The notes: generated by a model from the sequence alone, not told the origin. A DNA stretch of 64,000 bases from Proteiniphilum propionicum (GCF_022267555.1 NZ_CP073586.1:1975501-2039500); one strand, 5' to 3'; positions 1-9,148 are shown, counted from the stretch's first letter. Numbers and translations: made by a program.

Positions 1-1
1 C

Positions 2-343
2 GGCGGTACCCTGATACATCAGTTTTCTCGTATTGGAGCCCATGTTATGATTCAGGGAGGATCGAAGATCCCGAAAGATATCCCTCCATATGTAATGGTT
101 GGACGGGAACCGATAATTTTTGTTGGACTCAACGTTGTAGGACTTCGCCGTAGAGGGTTTACCAGCGAACGCATTAATTCAATACAGGAGGTGTACCGTT
201 ATCTGTACCAGTCGGGTTATAACATCACACAGGCAGTGGAGAGAATTGAAAAAGAGCTGCCGCAAAGTGACGACCTCAGCCTGATACTCGATTTCATCCG
301 CTTATCGAATCGCGGTATTGTACGCGGCAACATGGAAGGGTAG
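2..343 (+). CDS. lpxA: UDP-N-acetylglucosamine acyltransferase LpxA, C-terminal part
   Basis: Partial gene entering from the left edge; 113 codons are visible in the frame starting at base 2. LpxA transfers the first 3-hydroxyacyl chain in lipid A synthesis in the cytoplasm. The visible part begins in the last turns of the left-handed beta-helix (GGTLIHQFSRIGAHVMIQGG), followed by the typical IPPYVMVGREP stretch and the helical C-terminal domain. The family is normally about 255-265 residues, so more than half lies outside the window. The stop codon is 4 bases before the agmatine deiminase start, so the two genes are probably cotranscribed. The internal ATG at 47 is not the start, because the family similarity continues upstream of it. 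Confidence 0.9.
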   Translation, partial: GGTLIHQFSRIGAHVMIQGGSKIPKDIPPYVMVGREPIIFVGLNVVGLRRRGFTSERINSIQEVYRYLYQSGYNITQAVERIEKELPQSDDLSLILDFIRLSNRGIVRGNMEG

Positions 344-347
344 TTTT

Positions 348-1370
348 ATGGCAGGTATTGTTTTCCCTGCCGAATGGAGTCATCAGAGCGGTGTGCAGAT
401 AACATGGCCTCATCACGGTACCGACTGGGTTGATATACTGGATGAGGTTACAGCTTGTTACATAACCCTGTCGAAAGAGATTCTTAAGAGGGAGAAACTG
501 CTTATCGTTGCTAGGGAAGGCTATGAAATATTGAAACATTTCACCGAGAATGAGCGAAAAAATATTATCATGGCCGAAATAGATAGCAACGATACATGGG
601 CGCGCGACCATGGGGCCATATCTGTTTTTATCGATAATAAACCCATGCTGTTGGATTTTGGATTCAATGCCTGGGGGTTGAAATTTGCAGCCGACAAAGA
701 CAACCTTATCACAGGGAGATTGTTTGACAAGGGGGTTTTCAAAGCTCAAACCGGTTATAAGAGCATGTTGGATTTTATCCTTGAAGGGGGATCAATTGAA
801 TCTGACGGTGCAGGAACAATACTTACTACCAGTGCGTGTCTTTTGGCTCCCAACCGCAATCAGCCGATGAGTCAGGAGGAAATTGAAAAATATTTGAAGA
901 GGTCATTGGGCGCAGAGCGTGTACTCTGGTTACAACACGGATACCTCGCAGGTGATGATACTGATAGCCATATTGATACGCTTGCACGCTTCTGTAACGA
1001 AGATACAATAGCTTACGTGAAGTGTTACGATGTAAACGATGAACATTTCAGCGAGTTGAGGGCGATGGAGGATGAACTGAAGTCACATGTTACCATGGAC
1101 GGGCAACCCTACAGGCTTATAGATTTGCCGATGGCGGATCCGGTGTTCGATAATGGTTGCCGGCTTCCCGCAACATATGCCAATTTTTTGATTATAAACG
1201 GTGCGGTTTTACTTCCATTTTACGGAACAGAAAAAGATGAAATTGCGAAAAAGCAACTTCAGAAAGCTTTTCCCGGCAGAGAGATTACCGGTATCGATTG
1301 CATGCCTTTAATTAAACAACATGGTTCATTGCACTGCATAACCATGCAATTACCCGAGGGCTTCATTTAA
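348..1370 (+). CDS. aguA: Agmatine deiminase (peptidyl-arginine deiminase family)
   Basis: Hydrolyses agmatine to N-carbamoylputrescine and ammonia in the cytoplasm. 340 residues, full length for the family. Visible motifs are WPHHGTDW (20-27), NDTWARDHG (81-89), GGSIES (147-152), the catalytic HID (208-210) and the nucleophile C330 in GSLHC. The ATG at 348 is preferred over one at 318 because it has a purine-rich GGAAGGG just upstream, lies 4 bases after lpxA and gives the family N-terminus MAGIVFPAEW. The next enzyme of the pathway, the amidase, lies 358 bp downstream, so the pair supports putrescine formation from agmatine. The gene could be called a generic PAD-family protein, but the neighbour makes agmatine deiminase the best call. 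Confidence 0.93.
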   Translation: MAGIVFPAEWSHQSGVQITWPHHGTDWVDILDEVTACYITLSKEILKREKLLIVAREGYEILKHFTENERKNIIMAEIDSNDTWARDHGAISVFIDNKPMLLDFGFNAWGLKFAADKDNLITGRLFDKGVFKAQTGYKSMLDFILEGGSIESDGAGTILTTSACLLAPNRNQPMSQEEIEKYLKRSLGAERVLWLQHGYLAGDDTDSHIDTLARFCNEDTIAYVKCYDVNDEHFSELRAMEDELKSHVTMDGQPYRLIDLPMADPVFDNGCRLPATYANFLIINGAVLLPFYGTEKDEIAKKQLQKAFPGREITGIDCMPLIKQHGSLHCITMQLPEGFI

Positions 1371-1438
1371 AAAATTGTAATATATCCGAAACGTCTTATA
1401 TCAAACGTAAAAAATTGACTAATCAGGGCTTCATTTAA
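1357..1438 (+). repeat. 14-bp direct repeat of the aguA 3' end
   Basis: The last 14 bases of aguA including its stop (AGGGCTTCATTTAA, 1357-1370) occur again exactly at 1425-1438, both followed by a similar RAAATT. The rest of the 358-bp gap 1371-1728 is AT-rich. It contains only a 61-codon open frame (1467-1652) with no recognisable protein character, so I see no gene there. The repeat may record a small duplication or slippage event. Confidence 0.5.
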
Positions 1439-1728
1439 GAAATTATTATCTTACTGTGAGGATAAGATGAATGAATGCGAAAAAAATGATTATGGGACTG
1501 TATTGTTTGGAATAATAGTTAAATACCTGGAGGATATGATTATCTTAAATATCATAGGATTTTTATGCCAATACTTCGGTAATTATTTCAAAATAATTCA
1601 TATAATTTACAGAATATCAATAGAGTATAGTACTTTCGAGAATTTAGTATAACATATTGATTGCCAGTATTATAAATAAAGTTTTAACAGAACATTTTTA
1701 TACCATAAAGTGAAAAAATAATAATTGT

Positions 1729-2604
1729 ATGAAAGTAGGAGTAATACAACAAGCCAACAGTGCAGGCAGGGATGAGAACATCTCCAGATTACAGCAAAAA
1801 ATTAGACAGCTGGCCAGTGAAGGGGCAGAACTGATTGTAATGCAGGAACTGCATAATGGGCTTTATTTTTGTCAAACCGAGGATACTGATGTTTTTGACC
1901 AGGCGGAAACAATACCCGGGCCTTCTACCAGTCTGTTCGGGCAGCTGGCTAAAGAGCTTAGGGTAGTGATCGTACTTTCCCTTTTCGAGAAACGTGCTGC
2001 AGGATTGTATCATAACACGGCTGTAGTCATAGAGAAAGATGGAACAATTGTGGGAAAATACCGAAAAATGCATATTCCAGATGATCCGGCATATTACGAA
2101 AAATTTTACTTTACGCCCGGGGATCTTGGTTTTCACCCCATTGATACATCAGCAGGTAGGCTGGGTGTTTTGGTGTGCTGGGACCAATGGTATCCCGAAG
2201 CAGCCCGGCTTATGGCTCTTGAAGGTGCAGAAATACTTATTTTTCCTACTGCTATAGGATGGGAGTCGACCGATACCGATGATGAAAAACAGCGTCAGCA
2301 GGATGCATGGATTACCCTGCAAAGAGGGCATGCCATAGCAAACGGGTTGCCAGTTGTTTCTGTGAACCGTACCGGATTTGAACCCGATCCGTCAGGAGTA
2401 ACAAAGGGGATTCAATTTTGGGGAAATAGTTTTGTGTGTGGCCCGCAGGGCGAATTATTGTATAGAGCTCCTGATAATGAGGAGGCTACCCAAATAATTG
2501 AGATCAATAAATCTCGTACCGAGAGTGTGCGCCGCTGGTGGCCTTTTTTCAGGGATCGCCGCATTGATGAGTACGGTGGGTTGATTAGGCGCTGGATTGA
2601 TTGA
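1729..2604 (+). CDS. aguB: N-carbamoylputrescine amidase (nitrilase family)
   Basis: Hydrolyses N-carbamoylputrescine to putrescine, CO2 and ammonia, completing the pathway begun by the upstream deiminase. 291 residues, usual length. The carbon-nitrogen hydrolase triad is clear: E40 (VMQE), K113 (KYRKMHIP) and C150 (GVLVCWDQWYPEA). The FPTAIGW stretch after the nucleophile is characteristic of this subfamily. The start ATG has no strong Shine-Dalgarno, which is normal for the phylum. The gene is convergent with the DUF6600 gene, with only 13 bp between the two stops. Confidence 0.93.
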   Translation: MKVGVIQQANSAGRDENISRLQQKIRQLASEGAELIVMQELHNGLYFCQTEDTDVFDQAETIPGPSTSLFGQLAKELRVVIVLSLFEKRAAGLYHNTAVVIEKDGTIVGKYRKMHIPDDPAYYEKFYFTPGDLGFHPIDTSAGRLGVLVCWDQWYPEAARLMALEGAEILIFPTAIGWESTDTDDEKQRQQDAWITLQRGHAIANGLPVVSVNRTGFEPDPSGVTKGIQFWGNSFVCGPQGELLYRAPDNEEATQIIEINKSRTESVRRWWPFFRDRRIDEYGGLIRRWID

Positions 2605-2617
2605 TATTTTAACTTAG

Positions 2618-3907
2618 TTACCTGCGTCCGGAGGATCTGCCGGATCTACTGCTCTCACTACTGCTCCTTGAGGATGAAGTGCCCGCGCTGTTGTTCCTGC
2701 TTGAGGAGCCGGAAGTAGACCTTACCGTACTGCTCTCCCTATTGCTTCTTGATGAAGAAGAGGTGGACCTTTGAGGTGTTGCCGTGGCGCTTCTGCTGCT
2801 GGACGAATTACTTCTAGTGGTACTCTCCGTTGGCCTGACTGTAGTGTTACGACTCGTTGATGATGTACCGGTACGCGGAGCTGTCCCTTCCGTAACCCTG
2901 GTATTGCTATTGCTACTTCTGCTACTTCTGCTGGACGAATTACTTCTAGTGGTACTCTCCGTTGGCCTGACTGTAGTGTTACGACTCGTTGATGATGTAC
3001 CGGTACGCGGAGCTGTCCCTTCCGAAACCCTGGTATTGCTATTGCTGCTTCTGCTGTTTGTACTCCTACCGCTAACTGCAGGCCTTGTACTTGTGGTTCT
3101 GCCGCTGTTTGCATCGGGACGATAAACATTTACCGCGTTATTACTTACTCTGGTAGATCTGCCTGAACGGTTGTTAGTGCTTTCAAGCCGTCGCACCGTA
3201 GCTTTCCTTCCTGTTTCGCGTTCGTAGTCTCTTGCGCTTGGCCCGCTGTAATAACGGTTATCGTTATATATGTAAGTATTGTTGATAATGGTTGTCCGAT
3301 TGTATATTGTGGGGCTGTATCTGTTATAGTACCTGTGCATACTGCGGTGATACATATATCTGGAAGGCAGGAATGTCCAGTAGCTGCCCGGAATATTTAT
3401 ATGGATGCTGATGTTTACCCTCGGACCCATCGGAGCCCAACCGTAATAACCGCCTCCGCTTCTCCAGCTGACCCATGCAGGTGCCCACTCGTAACCCGGA
3501 ACCCATGCCCATCCGTAGAAATCATCATAGAACCATCGTCCGTAATGGAAAGGCGCCCATCCCCATGAGTAGTTGGAAACCCAGGTGTTGCCGTAATCAG
3601 TCATTACCCAATAACCGTTGGTGGCATAGGGGTGGAAATCTCTTCCAACTCTTGGAACCCAAATTCGGCCGTAGTTGTGATTGTTGATCCATCTGCCGTG
3701 AGGACTCAGCTCATTGTAAAATATACTGAAGCTAACGCCGTCTCTATCTTGGTCCCCGTAATAACGATCATCATCGTAATAGTAATCATCCCCGTAATAA
3801 CCATAATCATCGTGTCCTTGCGAATACACATATCCTTGTGAAGAATAGCAAGAAGTAAAAGCCAGTGCTATTATTGCTAGAATGATGGGGTGTTTTAAAG
3901 CTTTCAT
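2618..3907 (-). CDS. DUF6600-type lipoprotein with Ser/Thr/Arg-rich repeat tail
   Basis: Predicted lipoprotein of 429 residues starting at the ATG at 3905-3907; a longer reading from 3931 would put eight residues before the signal peptide. The signal peptide ends in a lipobox (LAFTSC, C20). Next comes a Tyr/Asp/Gly-rich stretch (about 25-55), then an aromatic domain with repeated GRW, GYW and WAWVPGYEWAPAWVSW motifs (about 65-190), as in DUF6600 proteins. The C-terminal third is low-complexity Ser/Thr/Asn/Arg with a nearly perfect 44-residue duplication. Probably anchored in the outer membrane with a basic, disordered tail. The molecular function is unknown. Confidence 0.75.
   Translation of the reverse strand: MKALKHPIILAIIALAFTSCYSSQGYVYSQGHDDYGYYGDDYYYDDDRYYGDQDRDGVSFSIFYNELSPHGRWINNHNYGRIWVPRVGRDFHPYATNGYWVMTDYGNTWVSNYSWGWAPFHYGRWFYDDFYGWAWVPGYEWAPAWVSWRSGGGYYGWAPMGPRVNISIHINIPGSYWTFLPSRYMYHRSMHRYYNRYSPTIYNRTTIINNTYIYNDNRYYSGPSARDYERETGRKATVRRLESTNNRSGRSTRVSNNAVNVYRPDANSGRTTSTRPAVSGRSTNSRSSNSNTRVSEGTAPRTGTSSTSRNTTVRPTESTTRSNSSSRSSRSSNSNTRVTEGTAPRTGTSSTSRNTTVRPTESTTRSNSSSSRSATATPQRSTSSSSRSNRESSTVRSTSGSSSRNNSAGTSSSRSSSESSRSGRSSGRR
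2796..3058 (-). repeat. 132-bp tandem duplication inside the DUF6600 gene
   Basis: Two adjacent copies (about 2796-2927 and 2928-3058), period 132 bp, encode a 44-residue unit containing EGTAPRTGTSSTSRNTTVRP. I see very few differences (for example CGTA/CGAA near 2892 and 3024), so the duplication is recent or kept homogeneous. The copy number divides by three, so changes in it would keep the reading frame. The same stretch stays open on other frames because of its biased composition. Confidence 0.9.
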
Positions 3908-4099
3908 ATCTATAATTATTAAAGAGTGCAACTTTTCTGATTTTACAATATGACAGCTGTTCGGAAAAATGGTTTAACTCTTTCTGGCATGAAACTCAAG
4001 AAATATGGCTAAATGGTAAAAAAATCATGGCTCAATGGGGGATGCAGCGATATTCCACACTGAGTCATGATTAGTAAAGCGTATTGTAATAAACTCTGT

Positions 4100-4684
4100 T
4101 TACTTAAATACCTGGTCAATTCCCGAAAATCCCATAAAGGCCATGGCAATTATACCCGCTGTTATGAGTGCAATGGGTATACCTTTCATAGCTTTGGGTA
4201 TTTTGGTGATAGCCATCTGTTCCCGGATACTTGAAAATATTATTAATGCCATGGCATAACCAACGGCAGTGGCGACTGCATAGATCACCGATTCCAACAG
4301 GCTGTAATCTTTCTGTATAACCAGTATGGCTACGCCCAGAATAACACAGTTTGTAGTTATTAACGGCAGATAAACTCCCAAAGCCTGGTAAAGAGCAGGT
4401 GAAATTTTCTTTAGAACAATCTCAACCATCTGTACCAGGGCAGCAATTACAAGGATAAAAGAGATGGTCTGTAAATATTCGAGCCCGGCAGGTTCAAGAA
4501 TTCCTTTTTGAAGGAGAAATGTTACAAGAGTGGCAATGGTCAGCACAAAAGTAACAGCAAGGCCCATACCTATTGCCGTGTCTACCTTCTTCGACACACC
4601 CAGGAATGGGCATATCCCCAAGAACTGGGAAAAGACAACATTGTTTACAAAGATGGCGACTATTATAATTCCAATATATTCCAT
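4100..4684 (-). CDS. rnfA: Ion-translocating oxidoreductase subunit RnfA
   Basis: Integral membrane subunit of the Rnf complex, which couples ferredoxin oxidation and NAD+ reduction to Na+ or H+ export. 194 residues, with about six hydrophobic segments. The first segment contains NNVVFSQFLGICPFLGVS, a hallmark of RnfA/NqrE, and a central LGVYLPLITTNCVILG matches the homologous RnfE. Last gene of the operon rseC-rnfB-rnfC-rnfD-rnfG-rnfE-rnfA, 12 bp after rnfE. Confidence 0.96.
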   Translation of the reverse strand: MEYIGIIIVAIFVNNVVFSQFLGICPFLGVSKKVDTAIGMGLAVTFVLTIATLVTFLLQKGILEPAGLEYLQTISFILVIAALVQMVEIVLKKISPALYQALGVYLPLITTNCVILGVAILVIQKDYSLLESVIYAVATAVGYAMALIIFSSIREQMAITKIPKAMKGIPIALITAGIIAMAFMGFSGIDQVFK

Positions 4685-4696
4685 ACTATCAGGTTA

Positions 4697-5296
4697 TTAG
4701 TTTGTTTCTTCCTTATGTTGAAGTTTATTGAAGGCGGCGATAAGATATCCCAGCACAATAAAGGCACCCGGTGCAAGTACAAAGATAAGGGAACCGAACT
4801 TCTCGGGGTAGATGTTGAGAGAGAAAATCTTTCCGGTACCAAGCAGCTCCCTTAGTGCACCCAATACCGTTAGCGAGAGTGTAAAACCCAATCCCTGCCC
4901 CAAGCCATCGAAAACAGAAGGTATAACACCGTTCTTTGATGCGAACGACTCGGCACGGCCAAGAACAATACAGTTTACAACGATAAGTGGTATAAATATG
5001 CCAAGGCTGTCGGCCAATGCAGGGACATAGGCATTCATTAGCATCTCTATGATGGTTACGAAAGTGGCTATAACCACAATAAAGGCGGGAATACGCACCA
5101 TATCGGGAATCAGGTTTTTTAGCATCGATATGACAGCGTTTGAGCATATCAGTACAAACATCGTTGCCAGACCCATGCTCATTCCGTTTATGGCGGAGCT
5201 TGTGGTTGCCAGCGTGGGGCACATCCCCAGCAGCAATACAAACGTGGGGTTTTCCTTAATAATTCCGTTGAAAAGTACTTTTATCTGCTTATTCAT
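4697..5296 (-). CDS. rnfE: Ion-translocating oxidoreductase subunit RnfE
   Basis: Membrane subunit homologous to RnfA in inverted topology; 199 residues, about six transmembrane helices. The motif NPTFVLLLGMCPTLA near the N-terminus and LGIFIPLIVVNCIVLGRAE mid-protein identify the family. The ATG at 5294-5296 is chosen over a reading from 5368 because it gives the family start (MNKQIKVLFNGIIKENP). It overlaps the rnfG stop by 8 bp (ATGAATAA), which suggests translational coupling. Confidence 0.95.
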   Translation of the reverse strand: MNKQIKVLFNGIIKENPTFVLLLGMCPTLATTSSAINGMSMGLATMFVLICSNAVISMLKNLIPDMVRIPAFIVVIATFVTIIEMLMNAYVPALADSLGIFIPLIVVNCIVLGRAESFASKNGVIPSVFDGLGQGLGFTLSLTVLGALRELLGTGKIFSLNIYPEKFGSLIFVLAPGAFIVLGYLIAAFNKLQHKEETN

Positions 5297-5954
5297 TGTT
5301 CGCGCCTCCCTCCTCTGAGTTTTCCTTTTTATTATCGGCGGCTGCCTCGGTGGCACCCGACATTGCATCTTCCTTACTTCCCTTGTATGCCGAATAGGCC
5401 CTGTTTACTGCTTCTATAAACGCCCTTGAGGTGATGGTAGATGCCGTGATGGCATCCACATTGCCACCGTCTTTTGTCACGGCCAGCAGTCCCTGTGACA
5501 GATCACGGCCCAGTATGGACTGTGACGGTTTGGTGATATCTTTGAACCAGTCCGACATCTTCGATCCCAGTCCCGGTGTCTCTGCATGCTGCAGTACCGA
5601 GTAGTTCACAATTTTGTTATCCATATCGAACCCAACCATGATCTGGATGTTTCCGCCGAAACCGTTGTTGGAAAAGGTGTTCAAAGCGTAACCAACAATC
5701 TCTTCGCCCCGCTTTGCCGGATACACAATAAGAGAGTCGCCCAGGCCGTCAGCCATCAGATAAGCCTCAGCTACAGGATCGTTGTCGAACTCCGGTACTA
5801 CCTCGCTGATTGCGTTTTGAAGCTTCATAGCTTTTGCTTCGGCAATAGGTTTCGCGGTCATCTTGTTCACTTGCGCCAGCAGCACGGCTACCGTGAGGCA
5901 TATAATTGAGAGCGAAAGGAACATATTTTTGAATGTTGATTGTAATTTAGCCAT
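5289..5954 (-). CDS. rnfG: Ion-translocating oxidoreductase subunit RnfG (FMN-binding)
   Basis: Periplasm-facing flavoprotein of the Rnf complex, anchored by one N-terminal helix (about 10-28). 221 residues. The FMN-binding domain carries the flavinylation motif DAITASTITS (167-176); T173 is the expected covalent FMN site. GYALNTFSNNGFGG and HAETPGLGSK are also family motifs. The C-terminus (195-221) is an unusual acidic Ala/Asn/Glu-rich tail that begins DAMSGATEA, which resembles a second flavinylation motif. Overlaps both neighbours by 8 bp. Confidence 0.94.
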   Translation of the reverse strand: MAKLQSTFKNMFLSLSIICLTVAVLLAQVNKMTAKPIAEAKAMKLQNAISEVVPEFDNDPVAEAYLMADGLGDSLIVYPAKRGEEIVGYALNTFSNNGFGGNIQIMVGFDMDNKIVNYSVLQHAETPGLGSKMSDWFKDITKPSQSILGRDLSQGLLAVTKDGGNVDAITASTITSRAFIEAVNRAYSAYKGSKEDAMSGATEAAADNKKENSEEGGANNE

Positions 5955-6912
5955 GTTTTACTGCCTCCCCGAATCGTTTTGGTGTTGTGTAGTTATTGAT
6001 GAGCGGAGTAAAGGCATTCATCAGCAGTATTGCAAATGAGACTCCTTCGGGATAGGCGCCCCAAAGACGTATCACTACTGTTATTACTCCTATGCCGGCT
6101 CCGTATATGAGCATACCTCTTTTAGTCATTGGTGACGTCACGTAGTCGGTGGCCATGAAAATTGCACCCAGCATCAGTCCCCCCGAAAATAGATGTATAA
6201 GCGGATTGTACATGGGTATGGGATTGAAAATATATAGAATGCCTGTAAAAATTGCAACTACAGCCATAATTGATATGGGAATATGCCAGGTGATTATTTT
6301 TTTACATAGAAGATAAATGAGGCCGATAAGCAGAGCTACTGCACTCATCTCTCCAAGCGAACCTGATTCTATGCCCAGGAACATTTCCATAATCGTTGGC
6401 AACGATTCGGGAGAGTGTTTTAATACTCCCAGCACAGTTGCCGAACTTACTGCATCAACGGATGTGGCTGTCACGGGAGATGGCCATGTGGTCATCTGAG
6501 CAGGAAATGATATCAGAAGAAAGATACGTCCTGCAATTGCCGGATTGAAGATGTTGTTGCCCAACCCGCCAAACGATAATTTAACCACACCAATGGCGAA
6601 AAGGCATCCAAGAGCAAGAATCCATACCGGAAGGTTAGATGGCACGTTAAATGCCAGCAGTACTCCGGTGATAATTGCCGAGCCGTCGAAAATAGATGGC
6701 TCTTTCTTCATTATAAACCTGACAATGAGATATTCAAACCCCATGCAAAACAGTACCGAACAGGCTGTGATAATTAGCGCATCCAACCGGAAGAAATAAA
6801 GCGCAACAATGAACGCCGGTATAAGGGCGATGAGCACGCCATACATGTTTTTTTGAATATTGTCTCCGCTATGTACGTGTGGCGATGGTGAGACAACCAA
6901 TTTATTTTCCAT
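5947..6912 (-). CDS. rnfD: Ion-translocating oxidoreductase subunit RnfD
   Basis: Membrane subunit homologous to NqrB, carrying covalent FMN in a periplasmic loop. 321 residues with about nine hydrophobic segments. DAVSSAT (153-159) is the expected attachment motif, with T159 as the FMN-linked residue. GGLGNNIFNPAIAGRIFL and MATDYVTSPMTKRG are typical of the family. The stop overlaps the rnfG start by 8 bp; the start is 22 bp after rnfC. Confidence 0.95.
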   Translation of the reverse strand: MENKLVVSPSPHVHSGDNIQKNMYGVLIALIPAFIVALYFFRLDALIITACSVLFCMGFEYLIVRFIMKKEPSIFDGSAIITGVLLAFNVPSNLPVWILALGCLFAIGVVKLSFGGLGNNIFNPAIAGRIFLLISFPAQMTTWPSPVTATSVDAVSSATVLGVLKHSPESLPTIMEMFLGIESGSLGEMSAVALLIGLIYLLCKKIITWHIPISIMAVVAIFTGILYIFNPIPMYNPLIHLFSGGLMLGAIFMATDYVTSPMTKRGMLIYGAGIGVITVVIRLWGAYPEGVSFAILLMNAFTPLINNYTTPKRFGEAVKHG

Positions 6913-6934
6913 ATTATAAATCTTTCTCTTTGCG

Positions 6935-8266
6935 TTATTTTTTTCTTGCTCTGATTATCCCGTTTACCTTTCCTTTTCCCAACCGGATGTAATCCAGCAA
7001 TGGCCGGTCGGCGGGACAGGTGTAGCTGCATGAACCGCATTCAATACAATCTGTAATGCTGTTTTTTTCCGCTCTGTCCCAAATTTCGTATTCGGTCAGA
7101 TTCATCAGCAGAGAAGGATTTAATCCCATAGGGCATACGTTGACACATTTTGCGCAGCGGATGCAATCTTTCATCGATTTTCGCTTCGCTTCCAGTGTTG
7201 GTATAATAAGTATTCCTGAAGTCCCTTTTGTAACGGGAATGTCGGTGCTGGCCAGAGCTTTTCCCATCATTGGGCCGCCGCTGACGACCTTTCCGGTAGA
7301 TTCGGGCAATCCTCCTGCAGCATCAATAAGAACACTCACCGGAATGCCCAGTCGTGAAAGAACATTGCAGGGATTTTTCATATTTTTGCCGGTCACCGTT
7401 ACAACACGCTCTATTAGTGGTTTGTTTTTCTGAACAGCTTCGTATATGGCGAACATTGTACCCACGTTTTGCACAATAGCGCCAACAGATACGGGTAGTG
7501 CGCCGCTCGGAACCTGCCGTTTTAACAAAGCATCGATAAGTTGTTTCTCGCCTCCCTGAGGGTATTGAACCTTCAACGCTACTACTTCTATGTTGGAATA
7601 TGCTTTAGCCGCCTGAGTAAATTTCTCAATGGCATCTCTCTTGTTGTTTTCTATGCCGATAATCGCTTTCCTGGTATTTATAGCTTTCATTACAATGGCA
7701 ATGCTTACCAATATCTCTTCGGTTTTTTCCATCATCAGCTGATGGTCGGAGGTAAGATAAGGCTCGCACTCTACGGCATTAACAATCAATACTTCAGCCT
7801 TTGTTCCGGGAGGGGGGGTAAGTTTTACATGCGTGGGGAAGGTGGCGCCCCCCATTCCCACTATACCTGCAGCGGCAATCTTCTCGAGGATCTCTTTAGG
7901 TGAAAGAATGCACTCTTTTACCAATGTTTTAGAACGGTCTATCGATTCTTCCCATTCATCGCCTTCCACCTTTATGTAAACGGCATCACGCCTGTATCCG
8001 CTCGCATCAAGCGCTTTGTCTATCTTAAGTACTGTTCCGGAAACAGGAGAGTGTATGTTTGCCGATACAAATCCCACGGTTTTACCGATAAGTGTGCCTG
8101 TTTTTACAACATCACCTTTCTTGACTATGGGCTGGCAGGGTGCACCAATGTGTTGCGACAGCGGGACAATCACCTGATCGGGGATGGCAATGGGCTGTAT
8201 TGCTTTTCCGGCGGATATTTTGTACTCTTTTGGGTGAATACCGCCAATTCTGAATGTTTTTAACAT
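6935..8266 (-). CDS. rnfC: Ion-translocating oxidoreductase subunit RnfC
   Basis: Peripheral cytoplasmic subunit that binds NADH and FMN and passes electrons through iron-sulfur clusters. 443 residues. It starts with the RnfC N-terminal domain (GGIHPKEYK), followed by the flavin/NADH region (GMGGATFPTHVKL, VECEPYL) and a soluble-ligand-binding fold. The C-terminus has two 4Fe-4S motifs, CIRCAKCVNVCP (from about 368) and CIECGSCSYTCP (from about 407). 443 residues is the usual core length; the long Ala/Lys-rich tail of enterobacterial RnfC is absent. Confidence 0.95.
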   Translation of the reverse strand: MLKTFRIGGIHPKEYKISAGKAIQPIAIPDQVIVPLSQHIGAPCQPIVKKGDVVKTGTLIGKTVGFVSANIHSPVSGTVLKIDKALDASGYRRDAVYIKVEGDEWEESIDRSKTLVKECILSPKEILEKIAAAGIVGMGGATFPTHVKLTPPPGTKAEVLIVNAVECEPYLTSDHQLMMEKTEEILVSIAIVMKAINTRKAIIGIENNKRDAIEKFTQAAKAYSNIEVVALKVQYPQGGEKQLIDALLKRQVPSGALPVSVGAIVQNVGTMFAIYEAVQKNKPLIERVVTVTGKNMKNPCNVLSRLGIPVSVLIDAAGGLPESTGKVVSGGPMMGKALASTDIPVTKGTSGILIIPTLEAKRKSMKDCIRCAKCVNVCPMGLNPSLLMNLTEYEIWDRAEKNSITDCIECGSCSYTCPADRPLLDYIRLGKGKVNGIIRARKK

Positions 8267-8278
8267 ATAATATTTATC

Positions 8279-9148
8279 TTATACGGTTACAGTGGCCTCC
8301 TCCTCCTTGGGTGACTGGGGAGACTCTTTCCGGGGAGGAAAATTTAATTCCAAAATTGAGTTGGTGGGGCATACCGAAACACATTTGCGGCATAGACGGC
8401 ATTTGTCATCGTTAATGAAAGCCAGGTTGTTTTCGATTGTAATTGCATCATGTGGGCATGCCTGCTGACATTTGCTACACCCGATGCATGCCACGCTGCA
8501 CGATTTTTTTGCAACGCCACCTTTTTCCTTGTTGACACAGCTTACGTATATCCGGCGCGATTTTGGGCCCTGCTTGCGCAGTTCGATGATATCCTTGGGA
8601 CATGCCTTTACGCAGGCACCGCATGCTGTACATTTGTCCTCATCAACTTCCGGGAGCATTGTCACAGGGTTTAAGTGGATGGCATCGAAGGTGCAGGAGT
8701 CTACACAGTCGCCAAGCCCCAGGCAACCAAAAGAACAGCCAGTGTCGCCACCATAGAGCGCCGAAGCAATTGCGCAACTGGAAACTCCATCGTAAAGGTT
8801 GGTGCGAGGCCTGTTTTCGCATGTTCCGTTACAACGGACCACTGCAATTTTCTTTACCGAAACAGGTGCCTTTTGCCCAAGTATGGAAGCTACCTCGCCC
8901 ATAGTTTTCTGTCCCCCTACCGGGCAGAACAGCCCGTCGAGCGTTTCTGCTTTCACGCATGCTGATGCAAAAGAGGCGCATCCGGGGAAACCACAACCTC
9001 CGCAGTTGGCTGCTGGCAATGCATCCTGGACCTCCTGGATACGGGGATCTTCTTCCACTTTGAATTTTTGACCCACTAAATACAAGATAGCTGCGCTTCC
9101 GGCTCCAATAACACCTAATGTTGCAACAGCAGTAAGTAATACACTCAT
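8279..9148 (-). CDS. rnfB: Ion-translocating oxidoreductase subunit RnfB (polyferredoxin)
   Basis: Membrane-anchored polyferredoxin, the probable entry point for ferredoxin electrons. 289 residues: one N-terminal helix (about 5-26), a 4Fe-4S domain with C49, C52, C57 and C75 ([11 protein letters not shown]...FCPVGG), then a cluster-rich region with [24 protein letters not shown] and [12 protein letters not shown] plus a further Cys set ([15 protein letters not shown]). This is the long, multi-cluster form found in Bacteroidetes and other anaerobes rather than the shorter enterobacterial form. Confidence 0.95.
   Translation of the reverse strand: MSVLLTAVATLGVIGAGSAAILYLVGQKFKVEEDPRIQEVQDALPAANCGGCGFPGCASFASACVKAETLDGLFCPVGGQKTMGEVASILGQKAPVSVKKIAVVRCNGTCENRPRTNLYDGVSSCAIASALYGGDTGCSFGCLGLGDCVDSCTFDAIHLNPVTMLPEVDEDKCTACGACVKACPKDIIELRKQGPKSRRIYVSCVNKEKGGVAKKSCSVACIGCSKCQQACPHDAITIENNLAFINDDKCRLCRKCVSVCPTNSILELNFPPRKESPQSPKEEEATVTV

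Noticed and set aside
294-749. 151-codon minus-strand frame over aguA
   Set aside because: Antisense to a clear, complete agmatine deiminase; no motif.
1467-1652. 61-codon ORF between aguA and aguB
   Set aside because: AT-rich, Ile/Tyr-rich translation without a ribosome site or known homologue; likely chance.
2722-3129. Long alternative frames (minus 135 codons, plus 113 codons) in the DUF6600 tail
   Set aside because: They come from the repetitive Ser/Arg codon bias; both translations are low-complexity and show the same repeat.
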